Shown: positions 44,535 to 55,169 of the stretch, piece after piece
How the letters are laid out: each line of letters begins with the position of its first letter
Numbering within the stretch: the stretch's first letter is position 1
Source: Meconema thalassinum
Taxonomy: Eukaryota; Arthropoda; Insecta; Orthoptera; Tettigoniidae
Reading direction: 5' to 3'
NCBI GenBank assembly: GCA_946902985.2
Contig: OX336393.1
Location: 53,039,765-53,103,764 of the forward strand
Length of the DNA stretch: 64,000 nucleotides
The notes under the pieces: model-generated
The model's input: the letters and a program-made list of their open reading frames with translations, nothing else
What the model was told of the DNA's origin: nothing
Database searches by the model: none
Translations under genes and position numbers: made by a program

Positions 44535-46300
44535 ATGCCGTACTGTTTTTTGCCTGGCTGTAAGTCAGGGTATGGTAGAGTAGTTGACGATATACGATTT
44601 TTTTCACCACCGAAGAATAAAAATCAATTTGAAAAATGGGCCAGAGCTATTCCACGAAAGGATACGGAGTTAACGCGAAGTATTAGAATTTGTCAAATTA
44701 CCGACAGTAGTGGCTACGCTGGCTAACGCGCAGCATTAGATCATGGGGCCAAGCTCTCTGCTGACTCGGTAGACGCGTGGGTTCGAGCCCCACCGTCGGC
44801 CGTCCTTGAAATGGTTTTCCGTGGTTTCCCATTTTCAACACCTGGCAAATGCTGGGACGGTACCTTCTGACAGGCCACGGCCGTTTCCCACATCCTTGCC
44901 CAGTTTCATTCACCATCATTCATTTAATCTCTCATTAACTCCTCTCATGAGGTTGACGCCAGGAAGGGCATCCGGCCGTAAAAACCATCGCCACAAAGAC
45001 TTCCATCGCATCTCATCCCCGACCCCGTTGGAAAAACGGGAATAATAAGGGGTAGACATACAATTAGAATGGGTCAAATTCATTTCTCTGATGATTTGAT
45101 AGTAAAATCAGGTAATTTTATAGTGAATGGTGAAGAAGTGGAAATCTCTCGTGTGTGGTGGAAGTTACGTCCTGGAGCAGTGCCTCATTTTTTCCCTAAT
45201 TTACCGAAGTAGTGAGAATAAGTCCCGTAAAGCTCCCAACAGGGAAAAGAATCTCGACACCACCAGAAAAAGAAGAAAGAAGATTGAAGGTGGGAGTGGA
45301 GCAACGAATGAGGCATTAAAAGGTCAGTCCAATGTTGATAAGAATTTGGGTCATTCTAGTGTATTTACTGATGCTGAAAAGACTATAATATTGCTCAAAA
45401 GGCGTCTAAAGAATGCTAACCGTAAATTAATTCGCGTTAGATCCTGCCTCAACTCGGCAAAATCGAGAATTAATTTGCTGGAGAAGCAGGTTCGAAACTC
45501 ACAGGCATTTAATTACAAAGATAACGAACACCTTAGCAAGAAGGAAAAGATAATAGACACTATGCTCAAGAAATGCCAGGAAAAATCTCCCAATGGAATG
45601 AGGTACAGCAATTAATTCATTTTAGAGTGTTAATTGTTGAGAATAAAATCACCGAAAGGATTGTCATTGTCGGCGACATTATCTCTTGCCTCTGCCTTCA
45701 GAAAGTCGCTTGAGGAAACTTTGTAAAGGACTTAGGTGCCCTTATGGAGTTAATACGCCTCGTATAAATGCTATTTCAGACAATTTTAAGGAAGAAAAGA
45801 AAGATAATTCACGTTACGGTGTTGTAATTTTCGAAGAAGAGAAGCTAAGAGAAGAAATCGAGTTAAATAGCTTTTCTGATAAAGTAGATGGATTAGTTGA
45901 TTTAGGTGAACACACACCTGACCTCCAGAAGAACGTACTTGCAAATCACGCTCTAGTGTTCTTGTTCGTACCTTTCATGCATATATTGGGTGCAACCAGT
46001 TGCTCTTTATGCAAGCAGAAATGCTACTCCAGGGGACATTCTCGCAAAAATTCTAATATGGGTGATTTTGCAGTTAGAAGACGCTGGGGCGAGGGTGGCT
46101 GGCTTTACTTGTGATGGTAGTCAATCAAATAAAAAGGCCAGGAATTCGTTAGGAGTCAGTGGCAAGACAAGCTCTCTACAACCTCACACCCTTAATCCTG
46201 CAGATGTTACGAGAAAGATCTGGGCTTTCTCCGACTGTATACTCGAGGAATCTGTGCGTTCCGTAACATGTAATGAAGACCGTAGTTCTTATATCCGTTA
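44535..46300 (+). pseudogene. P-like transposase with THAP domain, broken by a SINE
   Basis: Its active relatives bind their ends through a THAP zinc finger and cut with an RNase-H-like domain. The frame from 44,535 has Cys at residues 4 and 9 (PYCFLPGCKSG) and W at EKWARAIPRKD. The finger's last C-x2-H pair straddles the SINE at 44,700-45,062. After the SINE come FSDDLIVKSGNFIVNGEEV and LRPGAVPHFFP, two stop codons near 45,210, and a basic coiled-coil region (45,250-45,590). A frame change at 45,686 gives LPSESRLRKLCKGL and DKVDGLVDLGEHT; a second near 45,990 gives ASRNATPGDILAKILIW, VAGFTCDGSQSNKKA and RKIWAFSD, all typical of P-type transposases. The C-terminal third is missing. Confidence 0.85.
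44700..45062 (+). repeat. SINE (family C) in the THAP zinc finger, 18-bp TSD
   Basis: ATTAGAATTTGTCAAATT (44,682-44,699) and ATTAGAATGGGTCAAATT (45,063-45,080) differ at two positions. The head has GTGGCTACGCTGGCTAACGC and GGGTTCGAGCCCC. The 3' part has GGAAGGGCATCCGGCCGTAA and ends GGAATAATAAGGGGTAGACA. Confidence 0.85.
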
Positions 46301-46581
46301 ATTATATTTTCCATTGTGCCCTGCCATGCTATTTTAATTGTAACCGCGAATTAATTTTTAAAAGAGTATTAGTTACAAAGTAATTCGTTTCCCATAGCAC
46401 AATCCCTAAGACCAGCTGACCCCGGCAGTGTGGAACTTGCCCACTCTAGCGCTGCCTTGCGGGGCGCGCTTGAACTGCAGGAGTCTTCTCACTTTCTCCT
46501 TCTATTCGTCATGCTATTACCGTCACAAACTATTTCATTTTGATGTATACTTAAAAATATTATTCTACAACCTACATATAT

Positions 46582-47228
46582 TGTTACGTGCCACCCCCTA
46601 GTGGCACCTTTGTTAACTGGATTACGGTGGGTATAAAGCACAACACCAATTACTGCTTAAAGAAATAATTAATTTTATTGCAGCCAGAAAAATACACTAC
46701 TCAACAGCAATCATTACCTTACTCCAGTTTCCTCACGTCGAGAATACTTTCTCTTTCATTTGTCAACAGACCACAGTTAATCCTCTTCGCTAATGAGTCC
46801 GCTCCCGTACGCTCGCTGGAAATAGCTGCACTAGGTCTGTCACTGTACTATACACGGTTTCACAAGCACCACAATCACTTCCTCGGTGTCAAGAGAATCA
46901 GCTTCACTAGGGGTTTCGCAAGTCACCACACTTCTGTCGCTCAAGATAATCGCTCGCACTAGCTCGTAAAACGCAACAACAACCACTGCTTGACAGGTCG
47001 CTCTTATATAGCAGGCCGGTGACTCAATAAATGCTTCTAGATCCATCCAGGGTTCACGGCTACTCGAGGTTTCCATCGCTGGTCCAGTCACGAATATTCT
47101 GGACTATCCCTTTGTCCTAGTAGCCCTGTTGCATAAGGCGCACGCAATACAGGAGGAAAGGCACAGCCCAGCCCTGGGGCAGTTGTGACTCATGCGGCGA
47201 GTGATGACACAAACTCACAGCCGTAACA
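46582..47228 (-). repeat. Gypsy 3' LTR
   Basis: The LTR that follows the polypurine tract in the element's own direction. It starts TGTTACGTGCC and ends CCGTAACA, in inverted TG...CA form. It differs from its partner by about nine substitutions. Confidence 0.95.
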
Positions 47229-47243
47229 CCACCCCCTTCCTAA
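47229..47243 (-). promoter_or_regulatory. polypurine tract
   Basis: On the minus strand AGGAAGGGGGTGG abuts the 3' LTR. It is the expected plus-strand DNA primer of an LTR element. Confidence 0.85.
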
Positions 47244-47265
47244 AAAGGCTGATCGTCCCGATCAA

Positions 47266-47757
47266 TCATTGGTCCGTCTGTGTCCCTCCGTAGGCTGCCA
47301 GGCGATCTCGATGCACGATCTTCATCTTCGCCCTCGGGCTCCGCTGGATTCTGTAGACGACATCGTTGATCCGTTTCACGACTCGGTACGGGCCCTCCCA
47401 GGACTTCTGCAGTTTGGGTGACAGGCCTTTCTTCCGTAATGGGTTGAAGAGCCAGACCAGGTCGTCCTCGTGGAATCCTCCGGCATCCGTCTGCTGGTCA
47501 TATCGGGTCTTCATTCGGTCGGTCTCGATCTGCAGTTTCCTCCTCGCGAACGCGTGCACGTCCTCCAGGTGGTCGACCAGTTCTTGACAATACTGGCTTA
47601 CCGGGATCGGATCATTCCCAGGTCGGCCGAAGGCAAGATCGACGGGTAGACGGAGCTCCCTCCCAAACATGGCCCGGGCTGGTGTGCACCCGGTGGCTTC
47701 ATGCACGGCGGCGCGGTAGGCCAGGAGAAATAGTGGAAGATGCTTGTCCCAATCCCT
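47266..47757 (-). pseudogene. integrase C-terminal region, cut off by a stop
   Basis: This is the continuation, in the same frame, of the integrase frame that ends at the TAG at 47,758-47,760. It begins RDWDKHLPLFLLAYRAAVHE, has GCTPARAMFGRELRLPVDLA, a linker and then VWLFNPLRKKGLSPKLQKSW and VVYRIQRSPRAK. These are the LLAYR...HEATG region and the SH3-like C-terminal domain typical of Gypsy integrases. Only one codon separates it from the upstream frame. Confidence 0.9.
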
Positions 47758-49791
47758 CTAGTGCTCGCTGACAACTATTCGGAGATGGTTCTCGATGGTG
47801 CGATTGAATCGCTCTACTATCCCGTCGGACTGAGGGTGTAGCGGCGTTGTCCTTGTCTTCCGGATTCCCAGCAGCTGGCATAGGTTCTGGAACACCTGCG
47901 ACTCGAAGTTCCTCCCTTGGTCGGAGTGCAGCTCCAGGGGTACTCCGTACCGGCTGACGAATTCCTTCACCAGGGTCTCTGCGATCGTCGCGGCTTCTTG
48001 GTTAGGGAGCTCATACGCCTCCGGCCATTTGGTAAAGTAGTCGCTGACGACTAATATGTAGCGGTTCCCTGCCTCGCTTAACGGGAATGGCCCAGCAACA
48101 TCGATGGCCACTCTCTCCATGGGGCCGCCCACGTTGTAGGTCTTCAGTGGACCCCGTCGTCTTCGTCCTGGGCCCTTGCTGGCTGCGCAATCGTGGCACC
48201 TCGCGCAGTGGTTCTCCACGTCTGTTCGGCATCCGATCCAGTAGAACCGCTCTCTCAGCTTCTCCAGGGTCTTCTTTATCCCTAGGTGTCCACCAGATGA
48301 TCCTGCATGAACTTCCTTCAGGACTTCCTCCGTCATAGCCTTTGGAACGACGACTTGTTCCCGATATGTCTTCCCGTCGGTGCTCTCCCAGGCGCGGCAG
48401 ATGAGGCCATCCCTTACAATCAGCGAGTCCCACTGCGCCCAGTAGGACTTAAACTTTGGGCTGCAGTCACTCACAATGTTCCACCCGGGTCTGGGGACAC
48501 AGGCCCCCTTCCATTCGGCTATCAGTCCCAGGTCATCATCTTCTGCTTGTGCCCGCGTGAAAGATTCGCGGCTCCAGCTCCCTTGAAGTTCCACGGTAGT
48601 CCTTCGGCACTGTATCCCGGTGTTCTCCTCCCTTCGGGCACAGAAGGTGCAGTCTTCGGGGCACGGTCTTCGTGACAGGGCGTCGGCGTTAGAATGCAGT
48701 TGGCCTTTCCTGTGCTGAATCTCAAAGTTGTACTGTTGAAGCCTCTCTAACCACCGCGCGAGTTGACCCTCGGGCTGCTTGAAGTTCAGGAGCCACCGCA
48801 GGGATGCAGGGTCGGTCCTGATGAGAAATTCTTGCCCGTACAGGTACTTGTGGAAGTGTTCAATGGTCTTCACGATGGCGAGCAGCTCCTTCCTGGTGAC
48901 GCAGTAGTTCCTTTCTGGCTTTGACAAGGCTTTGCTGAAGTAAGCCACTACTCTCTCCTCGCCGTCCACTACTTGCGACAGGATTCCCCCTATGCCAAAG
49001 TCGCTGGCATCGGTATCGACGATGAACCTTGTTCCAGGTCTGGGGTAGGCCAGAATAGGTGCGGTGCACAGAGCCTGCTTTAGTTGTTCGAAGGCACTGT
49101 GGCATTCTGCTGTCCACGTGAAGAGTTGGTCCTTCTCAGTCAGTCGATGTAAAGGTTTGGCGATGTCGGCCAATCTTCTCACGAAGCGACGGTAATAAGT
49201 GCAGAGTCCCAGGAAGCTTCGTAGTTGGGACTTGTCCTTCGGAACTGGCCACTCCCTCACAGCTGTGGTCTTCTCTGGGTCGGTGCGCACCCCTTCCTCG
49301 GAGACGATATGCCCAAGGAACTGGACACGCTTCTGGAAGAGCTGACACTTCTTGGGGCTCAACTTCAGCTGGGCAGCCCGTAGCTTCAACAAGATCTCCT
49401 TCAGGTTGCTGTAGTGCTCCTCGAAGCTCCTCCCCAGAACGATGACGTCGTCTAGGTATACCAGGCAGGTCTTCCAGTGTAGTCCCCTCAGAATGGACTC
49501 CATTAGCCTTTCGAAGGTCGCAGGGGCGTTGCACAGACCGAATGGCATGACGGTGAACTGCCAGAGCCCGCTTCCCACAGAGAACGCCGTTTTCTCGCGG
49601 TCCTTAGGGTGGACCTCCACCTGCCAGTAGCCACTCTTCAAATCCAAGGTGGAGAACCATCTTGACCCTGATATGGTGTCCAGCGTGTCGTCGATCCGGG
49701 GTAGAGGGTAGCTGTCCTTCTTCGTGACGTCGTTCACCCGCCTGTAGTCCACGCAGAACCTGGTGGAACCGTCCTTCTTCTTCACAAGCAC
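47758..49791 (-). CDS. Gypsy pol: reverse transcriptase, RNase H, integrase
   Basis: This polyprotein part copies element RNA into DNA, removes the RNA and inserts the DNA. RT has FCVDYRRVN (12-20), [10 protein letters not shown] (49-58), [11 protein letters not shown] (83-93) and the catalytic YLDD (112-115). RNase H starts near VDTDASDFG (258-266). The connection part has [11 protein letters not shown] (366-376). Integrase has an HHCC zinc finger (H495, H502, C529, C532) and a complete D564, D624, E660 triad. The start shown follows a frameshift, so the true upstream part lies in another frame. The frame ends at a premature TAG. Apart from this, 677 codons are open, in line with a young copy. 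Confidence 0.93.
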   Translation of the reverse strand: MLVKKKDGSTRFCVDYRRVNDVTKKDSYPLPRIDDTLDTISGSRWFSTLDLKSGYWQVEVHPKDREKTAFSVGSGLWQFTVMPFGLCNAPATFERLMESILRGLHWKTCLVYLDDVIVLGRSFEEHYSNLKEILLKLRAAQLKLSPKKCQLFQKRVQFLGHIVSEEGVRTDPEKTTAVREWPVPKDKSQLRSFLGLCTYYRRFVRRLADIAKPLHRLTEKDQLFTWTAECHSAFEQLKQALCTAPILAYPRPGTRFIVDTDASDFGIGGILSQVVDGEERVVAYFSKALSKPERNYCVTRKELLAIVKTIEHFHKYLYGQEFLIRTDPASLRWLLNFKQPEGQLARWLERLQQYNFEIQHRKGQLHSNADALSRRPCPEDCTFCARREENTGIQCRRTTVELQGSWSRESFTRAQAEDDDLGLIAEWKGACVPRPGWNIVSDCSPKFKSYWAQWDSLIVRDGLICRAWESTDGKTYREQVVVPKAMTEEVLKEVHAGSSGGHLGIKKTLEKLRERFYWIGCRTDVENHCARCHDCAASKGPGRRRRGPLKTYNVGGPMERVAIDVAGPFPLSEAGNRYILVVSDYFTKWPEAYELPNQEAATIAETLVKEFVSRYGVPLELHSDQGRNFESQVFQNLCQLLGIRKTRTTPLHPQSDGIVERFNRTIENHLRIVVSEH

Positions 49792-50760
49792 GATCGGAGA
49801 ACTCCAAGGTTATGTGATGGCTCGATCACCCCTTGCTCCTTCATCTCTTCTACCATCCGGTCGACTTCGGCTTGCTTGGCGAGCGGGACACGTCGGAATG
49901 GGGCCCTAATCGGTGCGCTGTCCCCAACGTCGATTCTGTGCTGGACCAAGCTTGTCCTGCCGAAGTCTTTACTCCCCACGGAGAAGACACCCTGGAATTC
50001 GCGTAGCAGGTCCTGAAGTTGGCGTGATTGCTCTTCGTCTAAATGGTCCTGGGATCCTTGGTACAGCTTCTGTAGTTCTTCTGGCAGGGCGCGTCTTCTT
50101 CGGTTGTCCGTCTGCAGGTGTCCGTCCGTCGTATCTGTGATGCGGGCAATCCAGGTAACGGGCTCGCAGATTCCTAGGTTGGTGTCCCGGTGAACCGTAA
50201 TATCGTAGTCGTTCAGGTTGGACAGGCGGACGTATGGCCGAGGCGTCGTGTTGATGAGGGTCTTGGCAACTAGCAATCCTTTTGTCTGGATGTCCTCATA
50301 TTTTGGCTCGACGACAGCTGCCACTCCCTCAGCAGTTCCGTCGACAATTACGGCGGCGCTGACCTCCGTCCTGGCAGGAACGATGACGTCCTCTCTCAGC
50401 CTTACTCGTCGTGCGGTGACGGCCTCGTGTGCTGGTTGCAAAGCAAGTTCCTCACCTCCGAAGTGCAGAGTGTTGGTACTCAAGTCCAAGATGATGTTGT
50501 TCTGGTCCAGGAAGTCCAGTCCGATGATCACTTCGTTTGATACGTCAGCCACAAGCACTGGATGCTTCACCACCCGTCGACCAATGACGAGCTCCAGTGA
50601 TGCTTCGCCATGTACCTGTGCGGTCTCTCCGGTCGCGGTTATTAGCTGGAGGTTCCTTTGTGTGGGTTGCACTCTCCACTTCGGGATCACGTGGGATTGA
50701 CGATGGTCCTCGACGCTCCCGTGTCGATCAGCATGGGCCAGCTCACTCCGTTGACGACTC
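49782..50760 (-). pseudogene. Gypsy protease and start of RT, frameshifted
   Basis: The aspartic protease that cleaves the polyprotein. The active-site word LIDTGAS is encoded around 50,717-50,734. A frameshift near 50,695 separates it from the main part, which holds VSNEVIIGLDFLDQNN, the typical hydrophobic-Gly strand near the protease C-terminus. The frame continues into the start of RT (RRVPLAKQAEVDRMVEEM, GVIEPS) and ends at 49,782 because of a second frameshift near 49,812. The two breaks make pol non-functional in this copy. Confidence 0.85.
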
Positions 50761-50865
50761 CGTCGACCATCAGGCTGCTATTGTCCCTCCGTAACTTCGT
50801 CACACGCACTTGGACTGCTGGGGCTTGACGACTGTCACAAGCCAACCTTTGCCCCCCAAGGCTGG

Positions 50866-52308
50866 CTAATACTCGTTTCCCTTGGCCGCGCGGTTTTCAG
50901 ACGACTGATTTCCCGTCGGATACCCTCGGCGGCGGCGATCACCGCAGTCCTTGCTCAGGTGGCCTTTCTTACCGCAGGCCCAGCAGGTCGGTAGTCCTCT
51001 TCCGGGCCGCCTCTCCGGTTGTCTTCCGGCTGTGTCGTTGCTGGTGGTACCGCGACTATCGAAGAAACGGCTTAGCGCCTCCATTAATTCGTCGGCCAGG
51101 GGCTTGGTCTCGTTGGTTTTTGCTGGTTCGTCGACGTCCACTTGACGCACCCGCGCGTGCATTCTGGATGCCTGTTTTGCCGTCTCTAACTCAAGTGCGT
51201 GGCTCAGCGCATCTGCCAGGGTCTTATTGCGCGCGAGACGCAGCGCCTGTTGAGTGTCCGAATCCCGTAGCCCGTCGGTGAAAGTCTGCGTCGCTATCTG
51301 CTCCAGAAAGTCGGCCGGCGCTGTTGGGTAGGCGAGCCTTACGAGGCGTGCGATGTCCATCTCGAACTCCTGCAGGGTTTCCGCGTTCTTCTGTACCCGG
51401 GTCCGGAGCTGCATCTGATAGGCCTGCTGAAGATGGCTATCTCCATATCGGGACTCCATATGGGCGATCAGGGAAGAGTAGTCCTGGGATCCAGTCGGGA
51501 TGGCCTGAAGGACGTTAAGGGCGTCACCTGTCAGCGCTACAATGAGAGCTGTAGCCTTTTCTGTGTTGTTCCAGTTATTTATGGAACAGGCCGCCTCGAA
51601 CTGACGTAAGTAGGTGCTCCACGGGACCTTTCCGTCGAAGGTTGGGGGCGTCACTCTGCTATGTCCCGTTCCTGATATTCCCGGTGTAACGGTGGGCGGG
51701 CGTTGGCGCAGCTCAGCAACTTCCTCTCGTAGAGCGTTGAATTTCTCCTCCACCCCCGTCAGTGGGCGTTGGCGCAGCTCAGCAACTTCCTTTTGTAAGA
51801 CGTTGAATTTCTCCTCCACCCCCATCAGCGGGCGTTGGCGCAGCTCGGCAACTTCCACTTGTAAGGCGTCGAACTTCTTTTCCACTGCCGTGACTTCCTC
51901 ACGCAGACCCAGTTCTAATTTCTTCAGGTCCTGTGTCAACTTATTCTGACCGTCTTCCATCTTCTTCTGGCCGTCCTCTATCCCCTTCAGGTCCTCCGCT
52001 AGCTTAATTTGACCGTCTTCCATCTTCTCCTGGCCGTCTTCTAGTTTGGCAGTTAGGTCCTCGGCTAACTTCTTCTGGCCGTCCTCCATCTTCTTCTGGC
52101 CGTCCTCCATCTTCTTCAGGTCCTCCGCTGACTTATTTTGACCGTCTTCCATCTTCTTCTGGCCGTCTTCTAGCTTCTTCTGGCCGTCTTCTAATTTGGC
52201 AGTTAGCTCCTTGGTTAAATTCTTCTGGCCGTCTTCTATGCCATTTACCTTTTCTAGCAATGCTGCCAATTGCGCCTCCATTTTAGTTGTTTGCCTTGTA
52301 AAGGGCAT
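50866..52308 (-). CDS. Gypsy gag with coiled coil and zinc knuckle
   Basis: Gag forms the particle and packages the RNA. The first 150 or so residues are a highly charged coiled coil made of seven-residue repeats of the type KKMEDGQ. Then come three near-identical segments of about 21 residues containing VAELRQRP. The capsid-like part starts near TPPTFDGKVPWSTYLRQFEA and includes YGDSHLQQAYQMQL. A CCHC knuckle, CWACGKKGHLSKDC, lies at about residues 442-455. All 480 codons are open. The start is the first ATG after the primer site and lies about 100 bp from the 5' LTR. Confidence 0.92.
   Translation of the reverse strand: MPFTRQTTKMEAQLAALLEKVNGIEDGQKNLTKELTAKLEDGQKKLEDGQKKMEDGQNKSAEDLKKMEDGQKKMEDGQKKLAEDLTAKLEDGQEKMEDGQIKLAEDLKGIEDGQKKMEDGQNKLTQDLKKLELGLREEVTAVEKKFDALQVEVAELRQRPLMGVEEKFNVLQKEVAELRQRPLTGVEEKFNALREEVAELRQRPPTVTPGISGTGHSRVTPPTFDGKVPWSTYLRQFEAACSINNWNNTEKATALIVALTGDALNVLQAIPTGSQDYSSLIAHMESRYGDSHLQQAYQMQLRTRVQKNAETLQEFEMDIARLVRLAYPTAPADFLEQIATQTFTDGLRDSDTQQALRLARNKTLADALSHALELETAKQASRMHARVRQVDVDEPAKTNETKPLADELMEALSRFFDSRGTTSNDTAGRQPERRPGRGLPTCWACGKKGHLSKDCGDRRRRGYPTGNQSSENRAAKGNEY
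51720..51900 (-). repeat. three tandem repeats of about 63 bp in gag
   Basis: GGGCGTTGGCGCAGCTC recurs near 51,699-51,715, 51,763 and 51,830. Each is followed by AGCAACTTCC or GGCAACTTCC and a GAATTTCTCCTCCACCCCC-type stretch. Confidence 0.8.
51930..52250 (-). repeat. 21-bp tandem repeats encoding heptads in gag
   Basis: CTTCTGGCCGTC and TCCATCTTCTT-type words repeat many times, encoding the DGQKKMEDGQ-type heptads. These are likely prone to length changes between copies. Confidence 0.85.
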
Positions 52309-52387
52309 GCCCTCACAGGAAAATTAGAGAAAATTACCTGCTCGGGTTTTGAAACCAGGACCGTCATGTGTTGTGCTTGAGTTCGTA

Positions 52388-52405
52388 ATCCGGCTTCTGA
52401 CACCA
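52388..52405 (-). promoter_or_regulatory. primer-binding site, tRNA-Leu type
   Basis: Two bases inside the 5' LTR, the plus strand reads ATCCGGCTTCTGACACCA. Its last 12 bases match the 3' end of insect tRNA-Leu as I recall it (CTTCTGACACCA). This would prime minus-strand DNA synthesis. Confidence 0.75.
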
Positions 52406-52407
52406 GT

Positions 52408-53054
52408 TGTTACGTGCCATCCCCTAGTGGCACCTTTGTTAACTGGATTACGGTAGGTATAAAGCACAACACCAATTACTGCTTAAAGAAATAATTAATT
52501 TTATTGCAGCCAGAAAAATACACTACTCAACAGCAATCATTACCTTACTCCAGTTTCCTCACGTCGAGAATACTTTCCCTTTCACTTGTCAACAGACCAC
52601 AGTTAATCCTCTTCGCTAATGAGTCCGCTCCCGTACGCTCGCTGGAAATAGCTGCACTAGGTCTGTCACTGTACTATACACTGTTTCACAAGCATCACAA
52701 TCACTTCCTCGGTGTCAAGAGAATCAGCTTCACTAGGGGTTTCGCAAGTCACCACACTTCTGTCGCTCAAGATAATCGCTCGCACTAGCTCGTAAAACAC
52801 AACAACAACCACTGCTTGACAGGTCGCTCTTATATAGCAGGCCGGTGACTCAATAAATGCTTCTAGATCCATCCAGGGTTCACGGCTACTCGAGGTTTCC
52901 ATTGCTGGTCCAGTCACGAATATTCTGGACTATCCCTTTGTCCTAGTAGCCCTGTTGCATAAGGCGCACGCAATACAGGAGGAAGGGCACAGCCCAGCCC
53001 TGGGGCAGTTGTGACTCATGCGGCGAGTGATGACACAAACTCACAGCCGTAACA
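52408..53054 (-). repeat. Gypsy 5' LTR
   Basis: It precedes the primer site in the element's direction and should hold the promoter. The internal word TATATAGCAGG (minus strand CCTGCTATATA) near 52,832 is a possible TATA box. Confidence 0.93.
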
Positions 53055-53095
53055 ATATGGTGCATCATTTATATTTAAGTGCTACGCTAACGGTA

Positions 53096-53262
53096 CAAGT
53101 GTACATATTGTAAATATTTTCACCCATGCTTTCAGACATAACATATCCAAGTGTATTTATTAATCTCATGTATTTTTTTCAGAATTAGGTAGCCACCTAT
53201 CTCATTTGGGTACAATCGTGTTGACCGACTGAAGAGCATCGAACTTTCTTTAACTAAGGCAA
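53096..53262 (+). repeat. Penelope-like flank repeat, copy lacking the ribozyme core
   Basis: Direct-repeat partner of 56,956-57,171. The two share TATTGTAAATA..., TCCAAGTGTATTTATTAATC and ACAATCGTGTTGACCGACTG. This copy lacks the 64 bp that hold the hammerhead-like fold in the other copy. Confidence 0.75.
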
Positions 53263-53298
53263 CACTGAAAATGGCTTTTGACACCATGATGTGGTATA

Positions 53299-54802
53299 CG
53301 AGGCACGTCCAGAACGTATGTTCCGTTTGGTAATAACATTTAAGTGTGTACTGATACAGAAAAATTATTTATTGCACAACATTCTACACCTCTTAAACTA
53401 CTTTTCCACATAACTGCCGACCTTTTGCAGGCATTTGTCATAGCGTGGCACAAGTTTTTGGATACCTTATTCATAGAAGTTTGCCGCCTGTGTCTTCAAC
53501 CAGTTGGAAACATCCTCTTTCAGCTCGTCGTCATTGTTGAAGTGTTGACCGCCAAGGAAAGACTTGAGATGTGTGAACAGATGAAAGTCGCTAGGAGCGA
53601 GGTCAGGGATGTACGGAGGGTGGTCAAACACGTCCCAGCCAAATCCCTGTAGGAGGTTTTTCGTCACTTTTGCAGTGTGTGGTTGTGCGTTGTCGTGAAG
53701 AAAAACAACACCTTTTGACAGCAACCCTCGGCGCTTATTCTGTATTGCGCGGCGCAATTTCCTAAGTGTCTCGCAGTAAGCATCTGCGTTGATTGTTTGA
53801 CCACGCGGTAAGAAATCAATGAGTAAGATGCCTTTCCAGTCCCAGAACACTGTGCACATCATTTTCCGAGGTGTCAAGATTTGTTTCGGCTTAACCTTTG
53901 CTGGGGATGAAGTGTGCCTCCATTCCATTGATTGCCGCTTACTTTCAGGGGTGTCGTAAGAAATCCAAGTTTCATCTCCTGTGACTATCTGTGTCAGAAA
54001 TTCTTCGCCGCCTTCATTGTAACGGGTCAAAAACTGAAGTGCACTACCCATCCGTTTTGTTTTGTTTTGCTCCGTAAGAATCTTTGGTACCCAACGTCGG
54101 CAAAGTTTACGAAAGTTCAGTTTTTCGGTAACAATTTCATGAATTACCGTAGTGATCGTGAGATTTGGGGAAATCCCATAGCGAGAGCACTAATTGTAAA
54201 CCTGCGGTTTTCCCGGATCTTGTCATCAATTGCGTGAACAAGTTCTTCTGTAACCAAAGATGGACGCCCACTTCGTTCTTCATCGTGCACTTCACTACGT
54301 CCTTCATTGAACTGTCTGACCCATCTTCTCACCATTGAATCACTCATCGCATTTTGTCCATACACTTCGCAAATTTGCCGATAAATTTCAATTTCACTTT
54401 CCTAGCATTCAGAAAACGAATCAGAGATCTGATTTCACAAGCGGCGGGAATTTCAATCAACACCGACATTGTACGAGTAAACATGCACAACAACGCGTAC
54501 GTGGCTGACAGCGCTCTCCAAATGGCGCACGTTTCTTCTCCTTGATACAGAGCGTCTACCGCGCATATCCGGAACTGCGCTGCAGCGGAACGTACAACTA
54601 GCTGAAGACACAGGCGGCACACGTCTATGAAGAAGGTATACAAAAACTCGTGCCACTCTACGACAAATGCCTGCAACATTTCGGCAGTTATGTGGAAAAG
54701 TAGTTTAAGGGTTGTAGAATTTTGTGCAATACATAATTTTTCTGTATCTGTACACAATTTAATGTTATTACCAAACGGAACTTACTTTCTGAACGTACCT
54801 CG
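53299..54802 (-). mobile_element. mariner with tail-to-tail inverted ends
   Basis: TA at 53,297-53,298 and 54,803-54,804 bounds the element. The outer 210 bp at both sides (53,299-53,512 and 54,594-54,802) are inverted copies that include the last part of the transposase and its 3' trailer, not just the short TIR. The central transposase reads on the minus strand. Confidence 0.85.
53398..54469 (-). pseudogene. mariner transposase, nearly full length, frameshifted
   Basis: Cut-and-paste transposase with a D,D34D centre. The N-terminus (from 54,469) includes EIRSLIRFLNARK. A frameshift near 54,395 leads to NAMSDSMVRRWVRQFNEGRS and DEERSGRPSLVTEEL, a second near 54,145 to FRKLCRRWVPKILTEQNK. 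The acidic triad is present in VTGDETW, FLHDNAQPH and YIPDLAPSDFHLF. A TAG after NFYE near 53,467 interrupts the last 20 or so codons before the natural end at 53,398. Otherwise it is well preserved, and clearly a different subfamily from the mariner at 15,649. Confidence 0.9.
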
Positions 54803-54868
54803 TACCTCACGAATATGACGGCGAATCCAGTACAGATTATCTGTGAAATATATTAATTTTAACATATA

Positions 54869-55169
54869 CTGGGCGAATCAGCTGCCCCTAATATTATTGT
54901 TTCATGCATCCCAACTAACGCGTGTTGTCAGGAAGGTCGAAATTTCTCTGCTTGCATCCCGTATAGTACTAATGCACTGCACACATATCCCGCAAACTAT
55001 ACTGAACTCTATTACTTTTCCCTCGTATTGTTCTGTAGTCACATCGAGGGATATGCTTGCAGTGCATTAGTACTATACGGGATGCAAGCAGAGAAATACC
55101 GATCCTCCTGATAACAACGCTATTTGGGCTGCATGAAACAATATTATTAGGGGCAGCTGATTCACCTGG
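54869..55169. mobile_element. palindromic MITE
   Basis: Arms of about 125 bp (54,873-54,994 and 55,040-55,166) are inverted copies. GAATCAGCTGCCCCTAATA begins both, and TAGTACTAATGCACTGCA lies near the centre. Nothing is encoded. The superfamily is unclear. Confidence 0.8.

Larger units (their letters stand above)
46582..53054 (-). mobile_element. Gypsy-type LTR retrotransposon, nearly complete
   Basis: 647-bp LTRs (46,582-47,228 and 52,408-53,054) begin TGTTACG and end CGTAACA. ATAT flanks both ends (46,578-46,581 and 53,055-53,058). On the minus strand the order is LTR, primer site, gag, protease, RT, RNase H, integrase, polypurine tract, LTR, which is the Ty3/Gypsy order. No envelope frame is seen. 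I count nine LTR differences (about 1.4%), so the insertion is fairly recent. Lesions are two frameshifts in pol (near 50,695 and 49,812) and one stop (47,758-47,760). Confidence 0.95.

Noticed and set aside
48011..50700. plus-strand frames up to 160 codons across the Gypsy pol region, and minus frames in other phases
   Set aside because: They overlap well-supported RT, RNase H, integrase and protease coding and have no family features.
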